Shown here one piece after another: positions 21,801-28,846 of a stretch of 64,000 nucleotides of DNA. Under the pieces are notes generated by a model. It saw only the letters and a list, made by a program, of their open reading frames with translations, did no database searches and was not told the DNA's origin. The stretch's first letter is position 1. The number at the start of each line of letters is the position of its first letter. The stretch lies in contig JBDHVC010000002.1 of assembly GCA_039809495.1 (NCBI GenBank), positions 1-64,000 of the forward strand. Reading direction: 5' to 3'. A program made the translations under genes and the position numbers. Origin of the DNA: JAFLCL01 sp039809495 (GTDB taxonomy: Bacteria > Myxococcota_A > Polyangia > Polyangiales > Sandaracinaceae).

Positions 21801-22854
21801 CGCGGGCGCGGCGTTCGCCACGCAGCGCACGGACGCCCTGATCAACGCCGCGCGCATCCTGGAGTATCAGCAGAATTACACCCAGGCGGCGGAGTACTAC
21901 CGTCGTGCGGCCGAGGCGGTGACGGACGCCGAGACGAGGCGCAGCGCGTACTACCGCATCGCCGAGATGGCCTATCGACGCCGCGACTGGAATGGCACGA
22001 TCCGTGAGATGCAGGCGTTCATGGATCGCTACCGGAGCGACGCGGCGGCGGGCGAGCTGCTCGTGACGGCCGCGTGGCGGATCGCGGAGGCGCGCCAGCA
22101 GCTGCGGCAAGAGCGCGATTACCGCGCGGCGCTCCAGAACGTGGTCGCGACCTACGAGCGCTCGGGGCAGCGGGCGGGGTCGATGGCCGCGGAGTACGCT
22201 GGGCAGGCGCGCTTCACGCTCGCGGACGAGGCGATGGCGCCGCTCCGCACGAGCGTGCGCGTCGCGCCAGGTCGACAAGCGACGACGGCCGCGTTCGTCC
22301 AGACCATCCGCTCGCAGATCGAGGCGAGCTCGCGCCAGACCCAGTCGGCGGTCGACGGCTACGCGCCCGTGCTCACGTACGGGCGGCCGACGTGGACGAT
22401 CGCGGCGTTCGTCCAGCAAGGTCAGGCGTACGAGGTGCTCGCGAGCGCGATCATCAACGCGACGCTCACGCCGCTGCCGGACGACATCCAGCGGCGGATC
22501 CGAGGGGCCTCGGCCGACACGCGCGCCGAGATCGAGGCGACGTTCCAGGATCAGGTCCGGCAAGTGCTCGAAGATCAGATCCGGCCCGTCGAGTGTTTCG
22601 CGATCGCGCGGTATGCGCTCGCGGCTCGCGCCGCGCGCGCCGGAGCGATCGACAACGAGTACACGAGGACCGCGGTCGCTCGGCTCCAGAGCTATGGCGA
22701 CGAGCGGATCGGAGAGTGCATCGCGCAGGCCCAGAGCCAGGACGCGAGCTTCGGGGCCTACTCGCCCGGCGAATTCCAGCGGGCGCGGCCTGGACAGACG
22801 CTCCCGATGCAGGCCGCGCAGGCGGCTCCGGCGCTGGCTGGAGCGAGTGAGTGA
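18859..22854 (+). CDS. gltD: GltD/AgmU-like giant TPR protein
   Basis: A 1331-residue exported protein. It has a signal peptide (about 1-33, ending FARAQ), a Pro/Ala-rich linker, then TPR-type helical repeats across nearly the whole length (for example FRLGELYYDRSAIAFADAN, YYLIGYCLNEMGNLEEARLAW, YFQTGQVFFDEAQYEQAIAVW, YYLAECYFWSEQYELAAQAY, RIAEMAYRRRDWNGTIREM). In Myxococcus the equivalent AgmU/GltD is a large periplasmic TPR scaffold of the gliding complex, paralogous to NfsD of sporulation. Its place between GltC-like and GltE-like genes supports that identity. The start overlaps the previous stop (ATGA). Confidence 0.7.
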   Translation: MKRRTTSRALSSLLVLSATLAIGLGFGAFARAQSTETPPEAEPPMGGAPASTEPRGGAAAAPADGSVTTTSASGDATPWSGAVDARPPSFLDTTDRRIRDDRPPPTAAQVAALHEMEAEVDRFTKAGQSYRGAVVSILRREYAQRRRDREQGYSRQIREEERLQNEARDAAIAAFERFIRRYPADETYTPDAMFRLGELYYDRSAIAFADANASDPSATTGHPDFTPTITLYRDLVARFPHYRQIDGVYYLIGYCLNEMGNLEEARLAWLNLVCANHFTYTGAPPPPPAEGSASGDEATPDDAASAPAHPAASILAPPTPAAPPAPYVDPYADCQPVTSGAQFTGETWLRIGEYHFDFDSQPHFLDRAISAYSHVLANPEDRNYNLALYKVAWAYYRASRYPEAIAAFARLVDWSDSEEQRTGRAGSELRAEAIQYMGITFAYDDWNENNTPDVNEGMPSAIQRLQDPSLLPQDRPWTAEVYFQTGQVFFDEAQYEQAIAVWELAMQRFPMHHRNPEIAMQVARAYRRLERRDEELRVSELYTQFLPGSEWYDSNADHPREQREAEEMAEQILIQQAIYHHQQATELRRRAVQNRDEAMLQQAIDEYNLAAGMYRRYIELYPNRPDAYELQYYLAECYFWSEQYELAAQAYAAVRDSNLDDQFLSVAARRVVESLRRLVDAAVARHEITIQTEPPAPTRTPPRVTPITMPDIVQRMAQAREIYLARVDERADSEHVRGSYDYNNALLLYVYGYWPQARERFQRIYLERCSGPNGSEEGQVAYVNLRNMAVALGDADEVGRLARDLTERNCTFAPDGSAPVQRDRAYCRAHPDDVVCQAGQDITNEGFRNALALYQQAMEGTPEGQLCPTTVDDRRRQLFEQAATRMVSAVNETPEHPEAPNALIYAAVALECTNRNESAMRIYTRIIDEVGARRTTDPAEQERLTQILAQAYFRLAYSANRNFDYDSAVRNYRILADDRRFAGAAFATQRTDALINAARILEYQQNYTQAAEYYRRAAEAVTDAETRRSAYYRIAEMAYRRRDWNGTIREMQAFMDRYRSDAAAGELLVTAAWRIAEARQQLRQERDYRAALQNVVATYERSGQRAGSMAAEYAGQARFTLADEAMAPLRTSVRVAPGRQATTAAFVQTIRSQIEASSRQTQSAVDGYAPVLTYGRPTWTIAAFVQQGQAYEVLASAIINATLTPLPDDIQRRIRGASADTRAEIEATFQDQVRQVLEDQIRPVECFAIARYALAARAARAGAIDNEYTRTAVARLQSYGDERIGECIAQAQSQDASFGAYSPGEFQRARPGQTLPMQAAQAAPALAGASE

Positions 22855-22885
22855 TTCGATGCACGCTTCGAGCGTGGGAGAGCGC

Positions 22886-24400
22886 ATGACCAGAACCCTC
22901 CTCTTCATCGTGTCCCTCGTCGCGCTGGCCTCGGCGTGCGGGCCTTCGTCCGGAGACTCTTCGGCGACGGTCTCGCGCGGCGGATCGCGCTCGACGGGTG
23001 GCGACGAGGGGGGGGAGGGCGAGCACGGGCTCGTGAGCCCGCCGGGCTCGGTGGCCCCGCGGGACGAGGGTGGGAGCAGCGGCGCGGGCGCCGGCGCCGG
23101 CGGATCGAGCGCGGCGAGCGGCCAGAGCGGTGGTGGTGGGGCGTCGTCGGGTGCGGCCTCCGCGTCGGCTGGGACGAGCGGACCCGGAGCGACGTCGACG
23201 GCGGGCGGGGGAGGCGCGGCCCAGCCGAGCGCCGGGAGCGGCGAGAGCCCCTGGGGCAGCCCGGAGGCGGACACGGGCGAGGCGCTCCCGCAGCGCAGGG
23301 GCATGACGGGGAGCGCTCGCGAGGCGTACGACCGAGGGCTCGCGGCGGCGAACCGAGGGGACGCCTCGACGGCGCAGCGCGAGTTCCAGGCGGCGCTCAA
23401 CGCCGATCCGAACGCGTTTCGGGCGGCGTACAACCTCGGCGTCCTCGCCGATCGCCAGGGGCGCGCGGACGAGGCGATCAACTTCTACCGCCAGGCGCTT
23501 CGGGCCCAGCCCGACTACGAGCGCGCGCTGGCGGGGATCATCCGCATCTACGTCCGACAGGGGCGGGCCGGCGACGCCGTCTCGTTCGCGCAGCCCATCG
23601 CGCAGAGGTGGGTTCGGAACCTCGCGGTGCAGGCCGCCTACGGCGACGCGCTCGTCGCGGCCAATCGAGCGCAGGACGCGATCAACGTCGCGCGGGCGGC
23701 GCTCCGTCGCGACGAGCGCTTCGCGCCCGCGATGATCGTGATCGTGAAGGCGAACCTCCAGCTCGGGCGGACCGAGCTCGCGCAGTCCGTGCTCGAACAA
23801 GCGCTCTCGGTCGACGACAACAACGCAGAGGCGCACTTCCTGCGTGGGCAGATGTACGAGGGGGAGCATCGGCTCCAGAACGCGATCACCGAGTACCGTC
23901 GCGCGGTCGCGCTCGACTCGGACTACGCCGACGCGCGGATGCGCTTGGGGGTCCTCATGCTCGGGGGCGCCAACTACGAAGAGGCCGTTCGGCAGTTCGA
24001 GGCCGTGGCGCGGGTCGCGCCCGATCTCGTGGCGGTCCACCTCAACCTCGGGGACGCCTACCGCTCGACGAAGCAGTGGACCAAGGCGCAAGCGGAATTC
24101 GATCGGGTGGCCGCCCTGAGCCCGAGCACCGTCGAGGTCCACTACAACCTCGGCCTGATGTACTGGGCGCAGTCCGAGCCGCTGACCGGGCAGGAGCAGC
24201 TCGACATGCTCCAGCGCGCGGTCGCGGAGCTCACGCAGTATCGCACCGGGATGGGTTCACGCCTGTCGCGCGACGACTCGTCGAATCAGTTCATCGAGGA
24301 TCTGAACCGGCAGATCGATCGCGTGCGACGGGTGATCGAGCGTGACCGCGCGCGGGCCGAGCGCGAGGCGCAGCGCGCCGCCCAACGGGGCTCCGAGTGA
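22886..24400 (+). CDS. gltE: GltE/AglT-like TPR lipoprotein
   Basis: A 504-residue lipoprotein with signal MTRTLLFIVSLVALASAC (Cys 18 is the lipidated residue). Residues about 25-135 are a Gly/Ser/Ala low-complexity linker. About 145-440 contain consecutive TPR units (REAYDRGLAAANRGDASTAQREF, RAAYNLGVLADRQGRADEAINFY, AHFLRGQMYEGEHRLQNAITEY, VEVHYNLGLMYWAQ). A basic helical tail ends the protein. GltE/AglT is an outer-membrane TPR lipoprotein of the gliding machinery, and order and architecture agree. Start 22886 has GGGAG upstream; ATG 22859 is an in-frame alternative but would spoil the lipoprotein signal. Confidence 0.75.
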   Translation: MTRTLLFIVSLVALASACGPSSGDSSATVSRGGSRSTGGDEGGEGEHGLVSPPGSVAPRDEGGSSGAGAGAGGSSAASGQSGGGGASSGAASASAGTSGPGATSTAGGGGAAQPSAGSGESPWGSPEADTGEALPQRRGMTGSAREAYDRGLAAANRGDASTAQREFQAALNADPNAFRAAYNLGVLADRQGRADEAINFYRQALRAQPDYERALAGIIRIYVRQGRAGDAVSFAQPIAQRWVRNLAVQAAYGDALVAANRAQDAINVARAALRRDERFAPAMIVIVKANLQLGRTELAQSVLEQALSVDDNNAEAHFLRGQMYEGEHRLQNAITEYRRAVALDSDYADARMRLGVLMLGGANYEEAVRQFEAVARVAPDLVAVHLNLGDAYRSTKQWTKAQAEFDRVAALSPSTVEVHYNLGLMYWAQSEPLTGQEQLDMLQRAVAELTQYRTGMGSRLSRDDSSNQFIEDLNRQIDRVRRVIERDRARAEREAQRAAQRGSE

Positions 24401-24422
24401 GGGCGAGGGACTGGAGGAACTC

Positions 24423-24692
24423 ATGACGATCAAGCGCTCGTTCATCCTGGCTCTCCTCGCCTTCGGCGGGCTCGTCCTCGACGCGTCGGCGGCGTCGGCG
24501 CAGCAAAGGGGGGCGCAGCAAAGGGGGGCGCCGCGGGTCATCCAGATCGAAGAGATGGTCTTCTATGGGCGCGTCCAGAAGCCGAACGCCTTCTACATCC
24601 TGAACCGCTCGAGCATCGGCTACGCGCTCACCGACCTCCGCATGACCTTCATCCCGGAGATCCTGCGGAGCGTTCGCGACGAGCCGTTCTGA
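24423..24692 (+). CDS. Small exported protein, GltF-like candidate
   Basis: An 89-residue protein with a signal peptide (MTIKRSFILALLAFGGLVLD, ending ASAASAQ), a duplicated QQRGA from a 15-bp direct repeat, and a compact C-terminus with a distinctive block (VFYGRVQKPNAFYILNRSS, then LTDLRMTFIPEILRSV). GGAGG precedes the start. Its position between gltE-like and gltG-like genes, small size and export suggest GltF or an equivalent accessory subunit, but this is inferred from synteny only. It is too short for confident family assignment. Confidence 0.65.
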   Translation: MTIKRSFILALLAFGGLVLDASAASAQQRGAQQRGAPRVIQIEEMVFYGRVQKPNAFYILNRSSIGYALTDLRMTFIPEILRSVRDEPF

Positions 24693-24698
24693 GAGGCG

Positions 24699-25358
24699 AT
24701 GCTCGTCGCGTTGATGGGCGCGCAGGCCGCGATCTGGGCGCTGGTGGTGCTCGCCTCCGCGCGCGCGCTGCGGCTCTGGGCGCGCGACGCGCTGGACGGA
24801 GAGCGGCTCGCCGAGGCGCTCCGCGGACGCGGGGAGAGCGAGATCGCCGAGCTGAGCGCGAGGCTCCCGCCGCGCTTCGCCGCGCTGACCCGCCTCGTCG
24901 ATCACGCGGACGCGCGGGAGGCGCTCGTGCTCCTCGAGGAGCGCGAGGCCGCCACGCGACGGTCGCTCGAGATCGCCCACGCGACGATCCGCATCTCGGG
25001 GATGATCGCGTCGGCGCTCGGCTTTCTCACGATCGCCTCGGCGATCGCCTGGCTCCACGCGGATCACGGGCTCCTCGACCTCGATCCCGTGCGCGTCGGC
25101 CAGCTGGCGTCCTCGCGCGCGACGATCGCGTTCGCGCTCGCGCTCGCGGGCTCGGGGAGCGCGCTCGCGGCGGGGCGGCTCGTCGGGCGGGAGTCACGGC
25201 GAGCGCTCTGCGGCGTGCGCCGCGTCGCTGAACGGATCGAGGGTTCGCTCGAGGCGCGGGCCGAGCGACGCGGGTCGAGCGGGGGCGACGGCGACGCTGG
25301 ACCGCTCGGCGACGCCGATGGTAGCCTCGCGGAACTTTCTCAGGCCGCCAAGGTCTAG
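24699..25358 (+). CDS. Divergent ExbB/TolQ/MotA-topology membrane protein
   Basis: A 219-residue protein with three predicted membrane helices: about 1-25 (AQAAIWALVVLASARALRL), 95-115 (ISGMIASALGFLTIASAIAWL) and 133-153 (ATIAFALALAGSGSALAAG). A cytoplasmic loop of about 70 residues separates the first two. This one-loop-two arrangement, with small-residue-rich second and third helices, is that of ExbB/TolQ/MotA stators. In Myxococcus the Glt machine is driven by the separate AglRQS motor, whose AglR is of this family. No ExbD-like partner lies next to it here. GAGAGG precedes the start, six bases after the preceding stop. The homology is tentative. Confidence 0.5.
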   Translation: MLVALMGAQAAIWALVVLASARALRLWARDALDGERLAEALRGRGESEIAELSARLPPRFAALTRLVDHADAREALVLLEEREAATRRSLEIAHATIRISGMIASALGFLTIASAIAWLHADHGLLDLDPVRVGQLASSRATIAFALALAGSGSALAAGRLVGRESRRALCGVRRVAERIEGSLEARAERRGSSGGDGDAGPLGDADGSLAELSQAAKV

Positions 25359-25412
25359 CCGGACGCGAGGCTCTCACCGAGGTCGCGGCGTGAGCAGTCC
25401 GCCAGGAAGAAC

Positions 25413-26897
25413 ATGAGCACACCGACACAGCAGGGACCGCAGGGGCAGCAGCGAGGTGGCGGGGGTCGGCCGGGTGCGATGACGATGGCGATGCAGGCCG
25501 TCGCGGTGCGTCCCGCCGGACCGAAGGTGCTCCGGATCGGGGTCATCCAGGGCGACAAGATGATCGAGGAGCGGATCATCCGTCGCCGCGAGACCGTCAC
25601 GGTCGGGCCGTCGGAGAAGAACCACTTCGTCGTCACCTCGCTCCCCGGGTCCTTCGAGCTCTTTCAGCTGATCGGAGCTGACTACATCCTCAACTTCACG
25701 GAGGCGATGCGAGGACGCGTGAGCCTCGCGGGTGGCGTCGAGCGGCTCGAGAACCTGCGCGCGAGCGGCGCGGCGCGGAACGCTGGCACGCACTGGCAGG
25801 TGAAGCTCTCGGACTCGTCACGAGGGCGGGTGACGATCGGCGACACGACGCTGCTCTTCCAGTTCATCGACGCGCCGCCGGTGCAGCCGAGGCCGCAGCT
25901 CCCGGCCGCCGTCGTCGGGGGGTTCGCCGCCAGCATCGACTGGCTCTTCACCGCCGTCGTGATGTTCTCCTTCATGACCCACTTCGGGCTCGTGATCTTC
26001 CTCGAGAACGCCGACTGGCCGATGGCGCCCACCATCGCGACGATCCCGGACTCGGTCGCCGATCTGATCTTCAACGATCCGCCGGCGCCCGAGCCGCCAC
26101 CCGAGGACACGACGCCCACGGACCAGCCGACGGACGACGCGACGGAAGTGGCGCAGGAGGATCCGACGCCGAGCCGGCACGAGTCGAGCGAGCCGTCGAG
26201 CGCGAGCTCGACGTCGGGCGAGCGCCAGGCGGCGACGGACTCCGACGCGCGCATGGCCGCTGGAGAGGCGGCGCAGCAGGTGCAGCAGATGCTCCTCGGC
26301 GCGCTCGGTAGCGGAGAGAGCGCGTTCAGCGACGTGCTCCGCGGTGGCGCGGTCACCGGCAGCTCGGCGGACATCATGGCGCAGGCCGAGGGGGTGGGCG
26401 TCGCTCAAGGCGGCACCGGGGGCGAGCTGCGATCGCGGAGCGGTGGCGGGCCCGTCGGAGCCGGCGGCGACGGTCTCGGTAGCCTCCGCGCGTCGGGGGG
26501 ATCGGGCGCGACGGCGCAGCGGCAGGAGGGGGCGGAGGTCGCCGAGCAGCGGGTTCGCGCGCGGCCGCTCCGCTTCGACGTCGACGAGGAGGGCGGCGCG
26601 GGCGACTTCGACGCGCAGGCCGTCGTGCGGATGATCCGCACGCGTCAGAGCGCGATCCAAGCATGCTACGAGCGAGAGCTGCGCCAGAGCCCGACGCTCG
26701 CCGGTCGCATCGTGGTGGCGTTGACGATCCAGACGTCTGGATCGGTCTCCAATGTCCGCCCGACGGAGAACACCATGGGGAACGACGCCGTCGCGTCGTG
26801 CGTCGTGCGCGTCATCCAGGGCTTCCGGTTCAATCCAGGGCCGGAGGGGGGCAGCGTCAGCTACAGCTTCCCGTTCGTCTTCGCCCCGCAGAACTGA
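25413..26897 (+). CDS. gltG: GltG (PglI/NfsG-type) FHA-like and TonB-like trans-envelope protein
   Basis: A 494-residue inner-membrane protein. The cytoplasmic N-terminus (about 36-155) is a beta-rich FHA-like domain (KVLRIGVIQGDKMIEERII, VTVGPSEKNHFVV). One membrane helix is at about 172-196 (FTAVVMFSFMTHFGLVIFL). The periplasmic stretch is Pro/Ser/Gly-rich. The C-terminus (about 405-494) is the AgmX/PglI-type TonB-like domain: MIRTRQSAIQACYERELRQ, LAGRIVVALTIQTSGSV, VASCVVRVIQGFRF, YSFPFVF. GltG uses this layout to link the inner-membrane motor to periplasmic subunits. AGGAAG precedes the start. Of all genes in the operon this gives the firmest identification. Confidence 0.85.
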   Translation: MSTPTQQGPQGQQRGGGGRPGAMTMAMQAVAVRPAGPKVLRIGVIQGDKMIEERIIRRRETVTVGPSEKNHFVVTSLPGSFELFQLIGADYILNFTEAMRGRVSLAGGVERLENLRASGAARNAGTHWQVKLSDSSRGRVTIGDTTLLFQFIDAPPVQPRPQLPAAVVGGFAASIDWLFTAVVMFSFMTHFGLVIFLENADWPMAPTIATIPDSVADLIFNDPPAPEPPPEDTTPTDQPTDDATEVAQEDPTPSRHESSEPSSASSTSGERQAATDSDARMAAGEAAQQVQQMLLGALGSGESAFSDVLRGGAVTGSSADIMAQAEGVGVAQGGTGGELRSRSGGGPVGAGGDGLGSLRASGGSGATAQRQEGAEVAEQRVRARPLRFDVDEEGGAGDFDAQAVVRMIRTRQSAIQACYERELRQSPTLAGRIVVALTIQTSGSVSNVRPTENTMGNDAVASCVVRVIQGFRFNPGPEGGSVSYSFPFVFAPQN

Positions 26898-27074
26898 GCG
26901 GCTCGGGTGGCAGCGGAGCGGAGCTTCGAGCGAGGCTCGCGATCGTCGGGCCTCGCCTCGAGGGAGGGCGAGCGTGACGCCTCGCGTGGCGGTGACGCGC
27001 GCCTCGTCCGACCGCGCGCCGTCCCGCGCTCGTGGCCCTTCGCGCTGAACGTTCGCGTCTCGCTCCGCCACGAA

Positions 27075-27102
27075 GGCCGATCATGAGAGGCCGAGCATGA
27101 GC
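27075..27102 (+). promoter_or_regulatory. Tandem 14-bp direct repeat upstream of the gltH promoter
   Basis: Two adjacent copies of GGCCGAtCATGAGa/GGCCGAgCATGAGc (27075-27088 and 27089-27102) end 18 bases before the -35 box. The spacing suits an activator that binds as head-to-tail monomers. No protein is assigned to it. Confidence 0.45.
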
Positions 27103-27120
27103 CGTTGCGCTGCGAGAGCG

Positions 27121-27148
27121 TTGACAGGGGGAGGCTCCCCAATATACT
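27121..27148 (+). promoter_or_regulatory. Consensus sigma-70 promoter with palindromic spacer (gltH)
   Basis: TTGACA (27121-27126), a 16-bp spacer, then TATACT (27143-27148). The spacer contains a perfect palindrome, GGGGAG-G-CTCCCC (27128-27140). Operators placed between -35 and -10 are typical of repression, or of MerR-type activation. The promoter sits in a 384-bp gap after gltG with no other gene in it, so gltH can be expressed separately from the rest of the glt operon. Confidence 0.75.
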
Positions 27149-27281
27149 GGCCGCACGCGAACGGGGCCCACGTCCTGTTGGGCGTGATCGCATGAACAAT
27201 CCCCTGGAAGCTTGGACTGACGGAGGATCGGGTCCTGGGCTCGAACCTCCATCGAAGCGCGAGGCGCTACCGAGGGCAGGC

Positions 27282-28640
27282 GTGCACATCCGAAGATTTC
27301 TGGGCTCCCTGATCGTCGCCAGCACGCTCCTCGCCCCGACGCTCGCATCGGCGCAGACCGCGTGGCTCGCGGACCGCGCGCGGACCGAGGGCCCTGGCTT
27401 TCGCGTGGGAGACTTCGAGCTCCACCCGGGGCTCGGCGCCGAGGTCGGCTGGGACTCGAACCTCTACTACACCGAGGATCATCCGCGGGTCGACACGCAC
27501 ATCGTCGACACCGGGATCCTCCGCATCACCCCGCACTTCCTCTTCTCCACGATCGGCCCACAGCGCCGCGCCGAGGGCGAGGCCCGCGACGCCGAGGGCG
27601 CGCCCTCACCTCCGATGGTCGCCTTCCGCGGCGGCATCTCGGCGACGTACTACGAGTTCTTCGCCGCTCCCGAGCGCCGAAACGTGGATCTGACGGGATC
27701 GCTGCGGCTCCAGGTCCTCCCGGAGCGCCCGTTCTCGTTCAGCATCTGGGACGACTTCACGCGCGGCGTGCGCCCGTTCACCGAGAACGGAGCGCGCTCT
27801 CAGGCTCGCATCCACAACGACGCGGGCCTCGACCTCGCGTTTCAGACCGACGGCGGCGTCGTCCAGGTCCGCGCGGGGTACCGGTTCGGGCTCGACTTCT
27901 TCGAGGACGAGGTCTTCCAGTACGGCAACTCGTTCACGCACGGGATCACGCTTCAGGAGAGCTTTCGCTTCCTCCCGCAGACGGCGCTCATCCACGACAC
28001 CGTGGTGAGCATCCAAGACTACTTCTCGCGCGGCGCGACGGCACCGACGCTGCTCGACGACAGCGTGCGGCTGCGCTCTCGGCTGGGCATCAACGGCGCG
28101 ATCACGGACAGCATCGGCGTCCTCGCGATGATCGGCTATGGCGCCGGCTTCTTCAACGCCACGATCCTCGACGGAACTCCGTACGATCAAGACTACGAGT
28201 CGGTCGTCGCGCAGGCGGAGCTCCGCTGGGCGATCATGGAGGGGATGACCCTCTCGATCGGCTACGATCGCGACTTCTTCCCGTCCTTCGTCGGCAACTT
28301 CTACTCGCGGGATCGTGGCTACCTGACCTATCAGGCGCTGATCGGTGGGGTCTTCATGCTGGGCGTCGACTTCGACGTTGCCTACATGGACTTCGGCCTG
28401 ATCCGTGGCGGTACGCCCGGAAGGACGATCATCGACGCCTCGGGCGGTCGGCGCAGCGACGTTCGGATCGGCGCGGGCCTCTTCGGCGAGTATCGCCTCA
28501 CCGACTGGCTCGGCATCAACGCCACGGTCCGGTACACGGGGCAGATCACCGACTACCGCTTCGTGAGCTCGCTCGGCATCATCGATCCGGCGCAGTTCAA
28601 CAAGTTCGAGGTCTTCGGCGGGGTCCGCGTCTTCTACTGA
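27282..28640 (+). CDS. gltH: GltH-like outer-membrane beta-barrel protein
   Basis: About 452 residues with a signal peptide (IRRFLGSLIVASTLLAPTLASAQ) and a mature part composed of alternating amphipathic strands ending in aromatic residues (SATYYEFF, VQVRAGYRFGLDFF, LSIGYDRDFF, INATVRYTGQITDYRF), finishing with VFGGVRVFY, a typical C-terminal barrel strand. GltH/NfsH is an integral outer-membrane barrel of the gliding or sporulation machinery, and synteny after GltG supports that name; the sequence alone shows only a barrel. Start GTG 27282 is chosen because GAGGGCAGG precedes it and it begins the signal peptide. ATG 27192 would add a 30-residue hydrophilic lead. Confidence 0.7.
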   Translation: MHIRRFLGSLIVASTLLAPTLASAQTAWLADRARTEGPGFRVGDFELHPGLGAEVGWDSNLYYTEDHPRVDTHIVDTGILRITPHFLFSTIGPQRRAEGEARDAEGAPSPPMVAFRGGISATYYEFFAAPERRNVDLTGSLRLQVLPERPFSFSIWDDFTRGVRPFTENGARSQARIHNDAGLDLAFQTDGGVVQVRAGYRFGLDFFEDEVFQYGNSFTHGITLQESFRFLPQTALIHDTVVSIQDYFSRGATAPTLLDDSVRLRSRLGINGAITDSIGVLAMIGYGAGFFNATILDGTPYDQDYESVVAQAELRWAIMEGMTLSIGYDRDFFPSFVGNFYSRDRGYLTYQALIGGVFMLGVDFDVAYMDFGLIRGGTPGRTIIDASGGRRSDVRIGAGLFGEYRLTDWLGINATVRYTGQITDYRFVSSLGIIDPAQFNKFEVFGGVRVFY

Positions 28641-28777
28641 GCATCCCATCAGAAGCGGAGTCGTCGACGGACGCCGCTCGACGCGCGGGCGAGCCGGGGC
28701 GCGACCACGAAGAGCGGGTGTCCCAGGGGAGCGGGCCAGTCCTCCGTCGCCGTCGCTCGGAGCAGCGTGGCGCGTCG

Positions 28778-28846
28778 GGATCAGCCGAACGGGATCCGCC
28801 GAACGGGATCAGCCGAACGGGATCAGCCGAACGGGATCAGCCGAGG
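28778..28846. repeat. 14-bp tandem repeat at the purA stop codon
   Basis: Five near-identical 14-bp units (gggatcagccgaac, one with a single substitution, the last diverging at its end) lie in the gap between the convergent gltH and purA genes. The last unit contains the purA stop. In the purA direction every unit repeats the same TGA-containing sequence, as if the gene end had been duplicated. The rest of 28641-28777 shows no gene. Confidence 0.9.

Noticed and set aside
27192..27281. ATG 27192 as the start of gltH
   Set aside because: It lacks a ribosome site and adds 30 hydrophilic residues before a signal peptide that begins perfectly at GTG 27282 behind GAGGGCAGG.
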